Source: M3007 sp044230315 (GTDB lineage: Bacteria > Bacteroidota > Bacteroidia > Chitinophagales > Saprospiraceae). Taken from it: a stretch of 64,000 nt of DNA. This document shows positions 44,778-54,200 of this stretch, one piece after another. Made by a program: the position numbers and the translations under genes. Within the stretch, counting starts at the first letter, position 1, and each line of letters starts with the position of its first letter. The notes under the pieces are model-generated. The model worked only from the letters and a program-made list of their open reading frames with translations. It did no database searches and was not told the DNA's origin. The stretch is from positions 68,700 through 132,699 of the forward strand of contig JBGARJ010000014.1 in the NCBI GenBank assembly GCA_044230315.1, written 5' to 3'.

Positions 44778-46817
44778 ATGCGCTCAAGACCCTTGTTTTT
44801 TTTGTTGATGCTGATTCACTTGTTGCTGTGCCTTCCCGCCGGAAACGCTCAAATGTCGAAGCAGTTGGATAGCCTGATCCAAGTGGCTAAAATCAACCGC
44901 AACAGTGATCAAGTCAAGTCGCTGGAGGCAATTGATTCCGTAGTTAAAATGTTTCCGAAAAGGCGTGATAAAATGATGGATTCGCTATACAGCTCTGTGT
45001 TGATCTTACAGGCAGTAGATTATTTTTATCTCCATCAATTCGATTCCGCTACGGTTTCGATAAAAAATAGCCAGAGTATAGATCAATCTCCGGCTAATAT
45101 GACCATGACATTTAATCTGTTGGGTGAAATTGAAAAAGAAAAAGGGACGAATCTTTCACTAGCGGAAAATAATTACAGGATAGCTGACAGCCTTGCTAAA
45201 ATCGCCTATCGGCTTGACACATTCAATTATTATTATTACAGGTCAATCTATAATATTAATTTAGGCGAATGTCAGTTAAAAAGACATAGGCCAGATAAAG
45301 CCAGGGAATATTTTGAAAAAGGGAAACAATTGCTGGATAGTATTCAAACCGACCAGGTATCCCTGAAAGAGAAAGCAAAACGCATCCAAGGCTATTATTA
45401 CTGGGACATGTCGCAGTACTATCAACAAAAAAAAGACTTTGAGGGAGAAAAACTTGCTTTAGCAGAGGCATTGAAAATATGTTGGAAACAAAAAAATGAC
45501 AATGAGTTTGAGTGGCTGCAGGTACAAGGAACGTATCGCGATTTTGTCATAAACGCCATAGAAAGTGACGATCATTATAATCAAGCGAAAAATCTATGGA
45601 CTGATTTCTACAGCAACATCAAGGAAAACGAAAAGTCGCGTGATAAAATACTCGCCGATTCACAAATTCGCGCTGAAATTAAAGCAATCGACAAGGTTAG
45701 GCATAATCAGAAAATCAATGATGATAAAAGCAAGTTCGCAATTATTGTAATATCAATCCTTTTAATATTATCAGTTATTGCGCTCTACTATTTTCAACGC
45801 AGGCGTCTGCTCATACTCCAAGAGAACGACAAACTATTATTTACGTTGAAAAAGGCTACTCCAGCAATTTACATATTCGATGATAGTGACCGGATACGAT
45901 TTTGGAATGAAAGCTTCCAAGAATGGGGCGGATTTCAACCAACCGATTTGGAAGGGAAAACATTTGCCGAAATATCGTCGCCCCGATTCCCCGATAGCCC
46001 CGGTGAGATAACCCGACAGATTGACCGGGGCAAGCCTTATACCTATTACTCTTCCCTGGGACAGAAATTAGTAAAAACGGAAGCCTTCCAATTTCCCGAC
46101 GATTCCAAACTCAATGGCTGGTGGGTCGGAATCGATACAGATGTTACCCAATTGCAGTCTATCGCCTGGACCGTCGGGCATGAAATGAAAGGTCACCTCC
46201 GGGCTACTTCCGATTTGGCCCACTCCATGGCGCGCAAATACAAGGTGATTATGCAGGAGCCTGGTTTGGATACCGATTTTGGGTCGGTTGTAACCGGGAT
46301 CGAACATGCATACACGGAATTTATGAGCCTGGACAGCTGGATCAAATCGGAGTTATCAGATGACGCCCTGGAGAAAAAGCCCTGTATGCTCAGAGATCTG
46401 GCCGAAAAAGCAATCAACAATATTCTCTATTGGGCTAACCACTATGGCATTGACTTGATCTGTGAAATAGATAAGACGATAGAAGTATTGATCGACAAAC
46501 AAAAGATTCTGATTGTATTTCGCAATCTACTGTCAAATAGCATCTCCGCTATTATAAAACACGAAGCCGGGCAGAAGAAAAACTACATACGGATAAAGGC
46601 AGTTTCCAATGCGAGCCATGTCCATGTTTTCATTGAAGATAGCGGCAGCGGAATACCGGAGAATCTTAAATCTACTCTGTTCATCGATATGGAGGGCCAA
46701 CATGGGCTCGGTACCCGGATCTGCACCCGGTATATCAGAAATCACGGCGGTGAAATCGCCGTGAAGGAATCCCATTTGGGTTTTACATCCGTTGAATTCA
46801 CACTCCCTCTCTTTTAA
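44778..46817 (+). CDS. Membrane sensor histidine kinase with TPR-like sensor and PAS domain
   Basis: A 679-residue protein. A signal peptide is followed by a ~290-residue helical extracytoplasmic region with TPR-like repeats (LLGEIEKEKGTNLSLAENNY, ARDPDKAREYFEKGKQLL-like segments). A transmembrane helix (~315-338, FAIIVISILLILSVIALYYF) leads to a PAS-like domain (LKKATPAIYIFDDSDRIRFW). The kinase core has a probable phospho-acceptor His in WTVGHEMKGHLRATSDLA and HATPase motifs FRNLLSNSISAIIKH and EDSGSGIPENL. Base composition is clearly AT-richer than surrounding genes, suggesting separate ancestry. The response regulator follows 10 bp downstream. Confidence 0.88.
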   Translation: MRSRPLFFLLMLIHLLLCLPAGNAQMSKQLDSLIQVAKINRNSDQVKSLEAIDSVVKMFPKRRDKMMDSLYSSVLILQAVDYFYLHQFDSATVSIKNSQSIDQSPANMTMTFNLLGEIEKEKGTNLSLAENNYRIADSLAKIAYRLDTFNYYYYRSIYNINLGECQLKRHRPDKAREYFEKGKQLLDSIQTDQVSLKEKAKRIQGYYYWDMSQYYQQKKDFEGEKLALAEALKICWKQKNDNEFEWLQVQGTYRDFVINAIESDDHYNQAKNLWTDFYSNIKENEKSRDKILADSQIRAEIKAIDKVRHNQKINDDKSKFAIIVISILLILSVIALYYFQRRRLLILQENDKLLFTLKKATPAIYIFDDSDRIRFWNESFQEWGGFQPTDLEGKTFAEISSPRFPDSPGEITRQIDRGKPYTYYSSLGQKLVKTEAFQFPDDSKLNGWWVGIDTDVTQLQSIAWTVGHEMKGHLRATSDLAHSMARKYKVIMQEPGLDTDFGSVVTGIEHAYTEFMSLDSWIKSELSDDALEKKPCMLRDLAEKAINNILYWANHYGIDLICEIDKTIEVLIDKQKILIVFRNLLSNSISAIIKHEAGQKKNYIRIKAVSNASHVHVFIEDSGSGIPENLKSTLFIDMEGQHGLGTRICTRYIRNHGGEIAVKESHLGFTSVEFTLPLF

Positions 46818-46827
46818 TCGATTGAAA

Positions 46828-47688
46828 ATGAATATACTCATTATAGAAAATCAAATCTTTCAGGCTAATGGGATCAAGGATCTCGTTCAATCCTTAAGCC
46901 GTGAATACCAGGTCATCGACATCCTGTTTAACTCCGACCAGGTGAGTAAATTCCTGAACCGGGACAGCTTAGCGCCCGTCGACATCGTCTTGCAGGATAT
47001 CCGGATGGAAAACGATGATGAATTGGGGATCAAAATCGCTCAATTGTTCCAGCAGCGGTACCCGGCTATTAAGATCATTGCCATTACCGAGCACCACCAG
47101 GAAATTATTTTCCACAAAATATACCATGCCGGATTCTCGGGTTACCTGCAAAAAGAAAACCTGAATTCGCCCCCCCGCCTGAACATAGCCCTTCAGGGCG
47201 CCATATCTGGTTTCCCCTTCTGGGATGCCCCTGGCGAATGGATTATCCGAAAACCCGAAGCCAAACTGCTGCGCAAGTACCTGGAAGGCCGGTGGAGGGA
47301 CCTGCCTGAGAGCCACCAGCGCCGTTACCAAAAGAATTTCCCAAATGATGCGGAACCCTGGCTGCGCATGGATTATGATCCCAGCCAATTCTATTTCTAC
47401 CAGATCGATGAAATGAAGCGGATAGAAAATGATCTGACTGAAACCGAATGGGAGATTTTCAAGCGCATTGCCTGCGGAGAATCAAAAAACGACATCGTCA
47501 ACGACGGCATTACCAAAGACAATGCCTTCAACACCCACATACATAACATTAAACTGAAATTATTTGAAGGAAAAGAAGGCGAAAACTGGCAGGTTTGGTT
47601 TTTGATTCATGCCCTGCGGTGCCGGGTACCAGAAGTCATAGAAACTGTTCAGAACCGGGCCCGGATCTTTATCCGCACACAGGACTGA
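46828..47688 (+). CDS. Response regulator with LuxR-type HTH
   Basis: A 286-residue protein from the ATG at 46828 (MNILIIENQIFQANG). The receiver domain has the acidic pocket in IIEN and the likely phospho-Asp in DIVLQDIRMEND, with the conserved Thr/Lys positions at IIAITEHH and GYLQKEN. A linker of ~80 residues leads to a C-terminal helix-turn-helix (LTETEWEIFKRIACGESKND), LuxR/NarL-like. It lies 10 bp after the histidine kinase, so the two form a cognate pair. A small exported peptide gene follows 65 bp downstream. Confidence 0.85.
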   Translation: MNILIIENQIFQANGIKDLVQSLSREYQVIDILFNSDQVSKFLNRDSLAPVDIVLQDIRMENDDELGIKIAQLFQQRYPAIKIIAITEHHQEIIFHKIYHAGFSGYLQKENLNSPPRLNIALQGAISGFPFWDAPGEWIIRKPEAKLLRKYLEGRWRDLPESHQRRYQKNFPNDAEPWLRMDYDPSQFYFYQIDEMKRIENDLTETEWEIFKRIACGESKNDIVNDGITKDNAFNTHIHNIKLKLFEGKEGENWQVWFLIHALRCRVPEVIETVQNRARIFIRTQD

Positions 47689-47753
47689 GCGATTATCCAC
47701 CCCGGCTTATTTTCCAGATACGAATTCCGTTCACACTTAAACAATACCTTCTT

Positions 47754-47993
47754 ATGAACAACGCTGTCAAGTTCCTGCTGCCCATGCTTTTTGTCGTACT
47801 GCTGTCTCCACTGACCGCTTCGACCGTTTGTATTCCGGAAAATCTCAATGGGAACACCCTTCAAGGCATCGAGTCTTGTATTCCGCAATTCTACGCCGCC
47901 CAAGCGGGCCGGATCGTAGACAGCAAGGCCGGACGCGACCAAATTGTACCCGTCATGGACCGGGATATCGTTGACCGGGTGGTCGGCGATTGA
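47754..47993 (+). CDS. Small exported protein of unknown function
   Basis: A 79-residue product with a signal peptide (MNNAVKFLLPMLFVVLLSPL, then TAS). The mature part has two cysteines (TVCIPENLNG and ESCIPQFY) and an acidic/basic C-terminus (GRIVDSKAGRDQIVPVMDRD). No known family recognised. Its position just after a sensor kinase/response regulator pair makes it a candidate regulated product or signal. The frame is open upstream only by overlap with the regulator gene. Confidence 0.6.
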   Translation: MNNAVKFLLPMLFVVLLSPLTASTVCIPENLNGNTLQGIESCIPQFYAAQAGRIVDSKAGRDQIVPVMDRDIVDRVVGD

Positions 47994-48112
47994 TTTAATT
48001 GCCCGGTCAGGGAGATACTACCCAACAATACCCGACCGCAGATGGCTTTCCGATGTGAAAATCGCGGCTGTCTGTTTTCGGGTATTTTTTTATTCCGTCC
48101 TACCTTCACCCC

Positions 48113-48796
48113 ATGACATTTGCCGACCAGGTCATCGCCTTCACCCGCCGCCTCCACCCGCCCGATATCGCGCTGCCAACCGGCTTCGAATGGCTCTTCC
48201 CCTATGAACAGCCGGAAACCCTGGAGGCGCTGACGGCTTTTTATCAAAAATATTACGCCGATGCGCAACCAAGAGCCTTCCTGTTCGGGATCAACCCCGG
48301 CCGCTTTGGCGCGGGCGTGACCGGCGTGCCCTTTACCGACCCCGTTCGCCTCGAAACGGAATGCGGCATCCGGAACCCGTTTCCAAAAAAACAAGAACTC
48401 TCCGCACAATTTGTCTGGCAGTTTATCGGCGCATTCGGCGGCGCGACGGCTTTTTGCCGGCAGTTTTACATCACCTCCTTATCGCCGCTGGGCTTTGTCA
48501 AAAACGGCATCAATATCAATTATTACGACGACCGGCAACTGCTGCGCGCGGTGGAACCTTTCCTGGTGTGGAACATCCGCACGCAACTCGATTTTGGCGC
48601 GCATCGGGAGGCGGCCATTTGCCTGGGCGAAGGCCAAAACTTTAAGGTGTTCCAAAAACTGAACGCACAGCACGGGTTTTTCCGCGAGGTGATCCCGCTG
48701 CCGCATCCGCGCTGGGTGATGCAATACCGGCGGAAAAAGGTGGAGGCCTACGTGGAGACGTATGTGCAAACGCTGCACGGGGTGCTGATGCGCTGA
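48113..48796 (+). CDS. SMUG-like uracil-DNA glycosylase family protein (DUF4918-like)
   Basis: A 227-residue protein of the uracil-DNA glycosylase fold. Motif 1 is GINPGRFGAGVTGVPFTDP, very like the SMUG water-activating loop (G-x-N-P-G-x-F-G-x-x-x-T-G-V-P-F). Motif 2 is LPHPRW, the His that stabilises the uracil leaving group. In between lie YITSLSPLGFVKNGININYY and EAAICLGEGQNF. It should excise uracil or a damaged base from DNA; the exact lesion is not inferable. Single gene, facing a small lipoprotein. Confidence 0.85.
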   Translation: MTFADQVIAFTRRLHPPDIALPTGFEWLFPYEQPETLEALTAFYQKYYADAQPRAFLFGINPGRFGAGVTGVPFTDPVRLETECGIRNPFPKKQELSAQFVWQFIGAFGGATAFCRQFYITSLSPLGFVKNGININYYDDRQLLRAVEPFLVWNIRTQLDFGAHREAAICLGEGQNFKVFQKLNAQHGFFREVIPLPHPRWVMQYRRKKVEAYVETYVQTLHGVLMR

Positions 48797-48816
48797 GTAG
48801 TGATTGAGGCGCTAGC

Positions 48817-49089
48817 CTATCTCGGCACCGTTTTGAGCTGCTGTTGGATTTCGCTCAGCCGTTTTTGCCGGATCGAATCGATCAGCCGGGGGAGCGTCGT
48901 ATCCCGCTCCCGCTGGCAAAGGGTGTCCATTTCGGCGCGGGCCAGCCGGATTTGGGCCGCTGATATGGAATCGATTTTTTGCCGCGTATCGGCATCGAGC
49001 GGGGTGTTGGGGCCGCCACAGCGGAGCGCGGCCATCGCTAATGCGAGGATCAATATGCAACGGACTATCGGGAGAAAAAAACGGATCAT
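48817..49089 (-). CDS. Small putative lipoprotein
   Basis: About 90 residues from the ATG at 49089 (MIRFFLPIVRC), a hydrophobic signal ending in AMAALRCGG with Cys as likely lipidation site. The mature part is a helical, charged segment (DADTRQKIDSISAAQIRL ... LCQRERDTTLPRLIDSIRQ). No family recognised. Convergent with the glycosylase, 20 bp away. Confidence 0.5.
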   Translation of the reverse strand: MIRFFLPIVRCILILALAMAALRCGGPNTPLDADTRQKIDSISAAQIRLARAEMDTLCQRERDTTLPRLIDSIRQKRLSEIQQQLKTVPR

Positions 49090-49351
49090 CGTACACAGTA
49101 TGGGAAAGGACACCCGGCGGTAAAAATCGGCAGTTTGACCGACTTTTCCGGTTTGTTTTTGCGTTCTGCCCGGTCAAGCCCTTCTTTCCGGCGCCCAAGC
49201 GCAACATTTATTGCCGGAAGCGTCCGTTGGCTGGAAACAGTTTCGAGTAAAATCCTACTTTTGCTGGCCAGGATTTTTCACTTATACCTTGCGGCGCGCA
49301 CCGGTGTTTTATCGCATACGCGCCCAAATTACACCCCCTTCCCTCCTTTCC

Positions 49352-50095
49352 ATGCGCCAACACATTCCCAATTTCTTTACGTTGTCCAACCTGTTTTGCG
49401 GGTGCTGTGCGGTGGTGTTCCTGCTGCACCGGGAGCCGGTGCCGGCGGCTTGGCTTACGTTGGGTTCGTTTCTGTGCGACTACGCCGATGGCATGGTAGC
49501 CCGCGCCCTGGGCGTGTCGTCGCCGATGGGCCGGGAACTCGATTCGTTGGCCGATGTGGTGAGTTTTGGCGTGGTGCCGGGGGCCATGCTGTACCAAATG
49601 CTGTACCTGTCGCAATGCGGGGCAGGCGAAGCCTGGGCGATTTGCACGCCGGCCTTGCCGGCCTTTGTTCTCACGGCGTTTTCGGCGTACCGCCTGGCCA
49701 AATTCAACCTGGATACCCGGCAGAAACATTATTTCGTCGGCCTGAGCACACCGGGCTGTACCTTGTTTGTGCTGGGGGTGAACTTATCGGTACACGACAA
49801 TCAATTGGGCATGGGCGATCTGTTGCTCGCCCAGCCGCTTTGGCTGTACGCCATCGTCGGGGTCTTTTCGTATTTGCTGGTCAGCGAAATACCGATGTAC
49901 GGCCTCAAGATCCGCTCGCTGCAGTGGCGCGGCAATGAACTGGCGTTTCTGTTCATCGGCTTGTCGCTCGCGGCGCTGATCGTGCTCAAAGGCCTGGGCT
50001 TGTCGCTCGTGATCCTCTTTTATATTGCTTTGTCTGTTTTTTCAAAAAATAAAATCCTTTCGCAAGGGGCTTCCGAAGCGCCCGCTCCTTTGTAA
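49352..50095 (+). CDS. pssA: CDP-diacylglycerol-serine O-phosphatidyltransferase
   Basis: A 247-residue integral membrane enzyme making phosphatidylserine, precursor of phosphatidylethanolamine. Start at the ATG at 49352 (MRQHIPNFFTLSNLFCGCCA), typical for PssA. The CDP-alcohol phosphotransferase signature is complete: D-x2-DG-x2-AR-x8-G-x3-D-x3-D in CDYADGMVAR...MGRELDSLADV. Several hydrophobic helices follow (LFVLGVNLSV, PLWLYAIVGVFSYLLV, LAFLFIGLSLAALIV). The next gene, purS, begins 19 bp downstream. Confidence 0.93.
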   Translation: MRQHIPNFFTLSNLFCGCCAVVFLLHREPVPAAWLTLGSFLCDYADGMVARALGVSSPMGRELDSLADVVSFGVVPGAMLYQMLYLSQCGAGEAWAICTPALPAFVLTAFSAYRLAKFNLDTRQKHYFVGLSTPGCTLFVLGVNLSVHDNQLGMGDLLLAQPLWLYAIVGVFSYLLVSEIPMYGLKIRSLQWRGNELAFLFIGLSLAALIVLKGLGLSLVILFYIALSVFSKNKILSQGASEAPAPL

Positions 50096-50114
50096 CACAT
50101 CAACCCGACATTGT

Positions 50115-50366
50115 ATGAAATTTGTTGCCGAAATCGATATCATGCCGCACAAAGAACTCCTCGACCCCCAGGGTAAGGCCGTGGTGAACAACCTCAAACA
50201 CCTCGACCTGGGCGGCGTGTCCGATGTGCGTATCGGCCGGCACGTATCGATGGCCCTGGAGGCGGCTTCCGAAGCGGAAGCCAGACAAAAGGTAGAAACT
50301 GCCTGCCAGAAACTGCTGGCCAATCTGATCGTGGAAACCTTTTCCTATCACCTGCACCCGGAGTAA
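50115..50366 (+). CDS. purS: Phosphoribosylformylglycinamidine synthase subunit PurS
   Basis: An 83-residue small subunit of the PurLQS complex, purine biosynthesis. It has the PurS pattern MKFVAEIDIMPHKELLDPQG, KAVVNNLKHLD, VSDVRIGRHVSM and ACQKLLANLIVE. The purQ and purL genes are not nearby. It lies between pssA and rsmI in one direction with tiny gaps (19 bp and 3 bp), so it is probably part of an operon. Confidence 0.9.
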   Translation: MKFVAEIDIMPHKELLDPQGKAVVNNLKHLDLGGVSDVRIGRHVSMALEAASEAEARQKVETACQKLLANLIVETFSYHLHPE

Positions 50367-50369
50367 GCC

Positions 50370-51038
50370 GTGCTCTACGTCGTCCCTACGCCGATCGGTA
50401 ACCTCGAAGACATCACCTTGCGCGCCCTTCGGGTGTTGAAAGAGGTATCGCTGATCCTGGCTGAAGACACCCGTACCAGCCGCAAACTGCTCGACCATTA
50501 CGGGATCGGCACCCCGCTGCGGTCGTTTCACGCCCACAACGAGCATGCTGTGGTGGAAAAGATCACCGCCGAACTGGCCGGTGGCGCCACGATGGCGCTC
50601 ATCTCTGATGCCGGCACCCCAGGCATCAGCGACCCCGGTTTTTTACTGGTGCGCGCCTGCGTACGGCAGGGTGTACGCGTGGAATGTCTGCCCGGCCCCA
50701 CCGCATTTGTACCCGCGCTGGTGGCCAGCGGGCTGCCCTGCGACACCTTCCATTTCGATGGCTTTTTGCCGCACAAAAAGGGCCGGCAGACGCGGCTGCG
50801 GTTTCTGGGCGAACTGCCGTACACGTTTGTGCTGTACGAATCGCCGTACCGCCTGGTCAAATGCCTCGATGAGCTGATCGCCGTATGCGGCGCCGACCGC
50901 CCGGCCTGCGTGGCCCGCGAGTTGAGTAAATTGCATGAGGAAGTAAAAACGGCCACGCTGGCGGAGTTGAAAAGCCATTTTTCGGCCAAGGAAGTAAAGG
51001 GCGAAATCGTGGTAGTGGTTGCAGGAAAACCCACCTGA
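50370..51038 (+). CDS. rsmI: 16S rRNA (cytidine-1402-2'-O)-methyltransferase
   Basis: A 222-residue SAM-dependent tetrapyrrole-methylase-fold enzyme for 16S rRNA C1402. The start is GTG at 50370, only 3 bp after the purS stop. Signature segments are LYVVPTPIGNLEDITLRAL, EDTRTSRKLLDHYGI, ALISDAGTPGISDPGFLLVR, VECLPGPTAFVPALVASG and FHFDGFLPHKKG. It ends at KGEIVVVVAGKPT, lacking the C-terminal HTH-like extension of longer homologues, as is usual in Bacteroidota. A strong inverted repeat follows. Confidence 0.95.
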   Translation: MLYVVPTPIGNLEDITLRALRVLKEVSLILAEDTRTSRKLLDHYGIGTPLRSFHAHNEHAVVEKITAELAGGATMALISDAGTPGISDPGFLLVRACVRQGVRVECLPGPTAFVPALVASGLPCDTFHFDGFLPHKKGRQTRLRFLGELPYTFVLYESPYRLVKCLDELIAVCGADRPACVARELSKLHEEVKTATLAELKSHFSAKEVKGEIVVVVAGKPT

Positions 51039-51104
51039 CGGCATCTTCCGGCATCCGAAAAGAAGGCGGCCGTCTGATAAGGTCGCTTTGCGGAACGTGC
51101 GGTA

Positions 51105-51174
51105 ATATTTCAACAAAGCGGCACGGAGGAAGAGCGCATTTTCGCTGTTCCTCCGTGCCGCTTTGTTGAAATAT
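51105..51174. repeat. Perfect 27-bp inverted repeat (bidirectional terminator or repeat element)
   Basis: 51105-51131 and 51148-51174 are exact reverse complements over 27 bp (core CAAAGCGGCACGGAGGAA), and the inner AGCG/CGCT extends the stem past one mismatch, leaving a CATTTT-type loop. It sits between the convergent rsmI and DUF4175 genes. It could terminate transcription both ways, but the arms are unusually long and perfect. Confidence 0.8.
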
Positions 51175-51242
51175 CCTACGCAAAACCCTTATGCGACAGC
51201 CTATTTGATGAAGCGAAGGGCGGTGCTTGGCCTGCGGATTAT

Positions 51243-54200
51243 TTATTGGCCGACGCCCTTGATGTATTCTTCCACGAGTTGTTTGTAGTATGGTTTGAGC
51301 GCGGGCGATACGGTGCGGAACAAGTCTACTTCGGCGCGGCGTTTTTTCAGGTATTCTTCCAGTGCCGGGGGTAATTTGGCCTGTTGCTGCTTGGCCGTTT
51401 GCGCCTGGCGCTGGTCGTCCTGTTCCTGTTCGCGTTCGGCGCGTTCTTCTTCAAGCAGGTGCGTGAGGATATCCTGCTGGCGCTTGAGCATTTCATTGGT
51501 CAGGCGCTTGTTTACCAGGTCGGTTTCGATCTTATCCATGCTGTCCATGATATTATCGAGGCCTTTGGCGCCTTTGCCTTGTTCTTGTTTTTGTTTTTGC
51601 AATTCGCGCAGGGCGTTGCGCAGCGCGGCCTGTTTGGCGGCCATTTGGGCAAATTCCTTGCTTTGCCCGCCCTGGCCCTGGCCTTTGCTTTTTTCGAGGC
51701 GTTCTTTCAGGTCTTTCATCTGCTGGTTCAGATCGCCCTGGCCTTTGGTGATCTTGTCCATGGGCACCTTGCCCGATTTGCCCTGACCGGTGCCGCCGGG
51801 TTTGGAGCAACTGCCGCTGCCGGGCTGGCCGCTGGCCATTTGTTGTTGCATCTGGTTCATCACTTCGGAGAGCATCAGCGCCAGGTCGTTGAAGCCTTTC
51901 ATCGTGCGCTGCTGGTATTCGCTGGCCGAGGTGACCTGGCGTTCTTCCAGGTCGTCGAGGCTGTATTTCAGGGCTTCTTTGATATCGGCCACTTTTTCGG
52001 TGATGATCCCTTCGATCTGGAAATTGCGACTGGCCAACGCCTGCAGGCTGTCTTCCACCAGTTTGAAATCGTCTTTGACCTTGAATTGCTGCTGGGTGAG
52101 GTCGACGTAGCGCGGTGTGTTGACGGAGGTGTTGGCAAAATCCTTCATGTTTTGCTCCTGGGCAAACGACAGGCCGATCAGGTTTTCGAGCAATTGGCGC
52201 AACATGGCGATATCCTCTTCCATTTGCTCCTGCTCGCCGGCCTGGCGCGCCTGTTTCATCTGGTTGGCCAGGTTTTTCATTTTATTGGCCGCCTTTTTCT
52301 GCTTCTTGCCGGCGTTTTGTTTCTGCTTCTGGTTCAGGTCCTGCTTGGCATCTTTCATATCCTGCTGGATATCCTGCATCTCCTGCTTGTTGTCTTCGAT
52401 CTTTTCCGGACGCTTCAACGCATCATTTTTCTGGAGCATCTCATCGTGTTTATCTTTGAGATCGTCCATTTTTTTATTGAGATCTTCCTGTTCTTTCTGC
52501 AGTTGATCGTCGGGTTTGCTGCCGTTTTCGGTATCTTCCGACAATTTATCCTGGTCCTTGGCCAATTCTTCCAGTTGGTCGATCTGCTGCTGGAGCATGT
52601 TCTCCACTTCCAGCTGTTTGTACAGTTCCTGCAGCCGGTCGAGTTGTTTGTTCATCTCTTCGTTCGACATCTGCATTTTTTCCATCTGGTCGAGCATCTC
52701 GTCTTTGTTCATCTCCTGCAGCAGCTTCTGGATGTCTTCCATGAGTTTTTTCATCTCTTCGGACACCGTTTCATCGAACAGTTTTTGCAGCTGCTCCTGT
52801 TTTTCCATCAGCTCTTCGTTCTTCTGCTGATCGAAGTCCTGCTGCATTTTTTTGCTCTCGTCGAAGTCTTGCTTGGCCTGTTCGATCTGGTCCTGCAGCT
52901 GTTTCTGGCGGTCGAGCAGTTTTTCCATCTCTTTGCGCGACTGCCAGTCGAGTTCTTTCTGCTGCAACACTTTGCTGCGCAGTTTTTTCATTTCTTCCTG
53001 GACCTTGGCGCTTTCGCGCAGGGCTTTTTCGAGCTCGCGCTGGATTTCCTCGGCCGATTGGGACTGTTCCTTGCGGTATTCGTCGAGGGTGGGCATGCGC
53101 CACTGCATCACGTTGGTGCGGGCGCTTTTGCTGCCGTTGACGCCGTCGTTGTCGAACACTTCGAAATAATAGGATAATTCATCGCCCGGGTTGAGTTCCA
53201 GGTTCCGAAGATTCCAGTTGTAGTCGTACTGGATTTGTTTGCCGGCAGGTTTGGAAATTTTGACCGTCTGGAGCGGCATTTGCCCGCCTTTGGCTTTTTT
53301 GATCTGGTAGTTGAACGTGAGGTTGACGAGGCCGTAGTCGTCGGAGGCGTCGCCGGCAAAGAAGAGTTGGCGGCGGTCGGTGCTGTCGCGGAATTCCTGC
53401 ACGCCGATCTGGGGATGCAGGTCGGGAATCACGGTGATGGTGTAGGTCACCGAGTCGGCATTGGGCAACTGCTGGTTGCTGATGAATATTTTATAGGGTT
53501 CGTCCTTCAGGGCGCGGCGGCTGAAGGAGAAGAGTTCGTCGTCGAAGCGTTTGGACATGACTTCCGATTCGCTGCCGAAACGGAGGTTGAGATTGTCGGT
53601 GTATTGGGCATTGAACACCCAGTTGATATTGGTGCCCTGCGGCAACACCAGGTCGCCTACGTTCGAGAGTTCTTCGCCGGGGCGGCCGATGTATTCGGGG
53701 AAATGCAATTTGACGTTGAACGACAGGATACTCGGCCGGCGCACCACTTCGAGGGTGTATTCGGTGCTTTCGACGCCGCCGGCATACAGTTTGAACTCGG
53801 TGTCTTTCTGTACGTTCGTAAATGTATAGGAAAACTGGTTGGGGGCGTCTTTGCTGAGCCGGTATTGTACGTTGCCGAGGTCGATGAACATGTCGTTGGG
53901 CAGCACATTGCCCTTGACGCCGACTTTCAGTACGAAGTCGGAAAACTGCACGGCCTTCAATTCGTTGGTATTGACCTCGAATTGGAACGGCGCGGGTTTT
54001 TCAAATTTTTTGGTGCTGTTCCAAAGCCGCATGGTGCCGTCGCGGATGATATTGGGCGCGCCGAGAAGCAGGAACAGGAACAACAGCACCGGCGGCAACG
54101 CGTAGCGCAGGTACTTGCGGTTTTTCTGCAGGTCGATGGCGGCCTGGAACGGCACCAGTTTGATCTCGTTGCTCTTCTGATTGATGGATGCGTTGATCAG

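Noticed and set aside
51384..53177. Very long open frame on the plus strand opposite the DUF4175 gene
   Set aside because: It arises from the Gln/Glu/Lys-rich coiled-coil codons of the real minus-strand gene; the translation is a Phe/Leu/His-rich low-complexity string with no domain.
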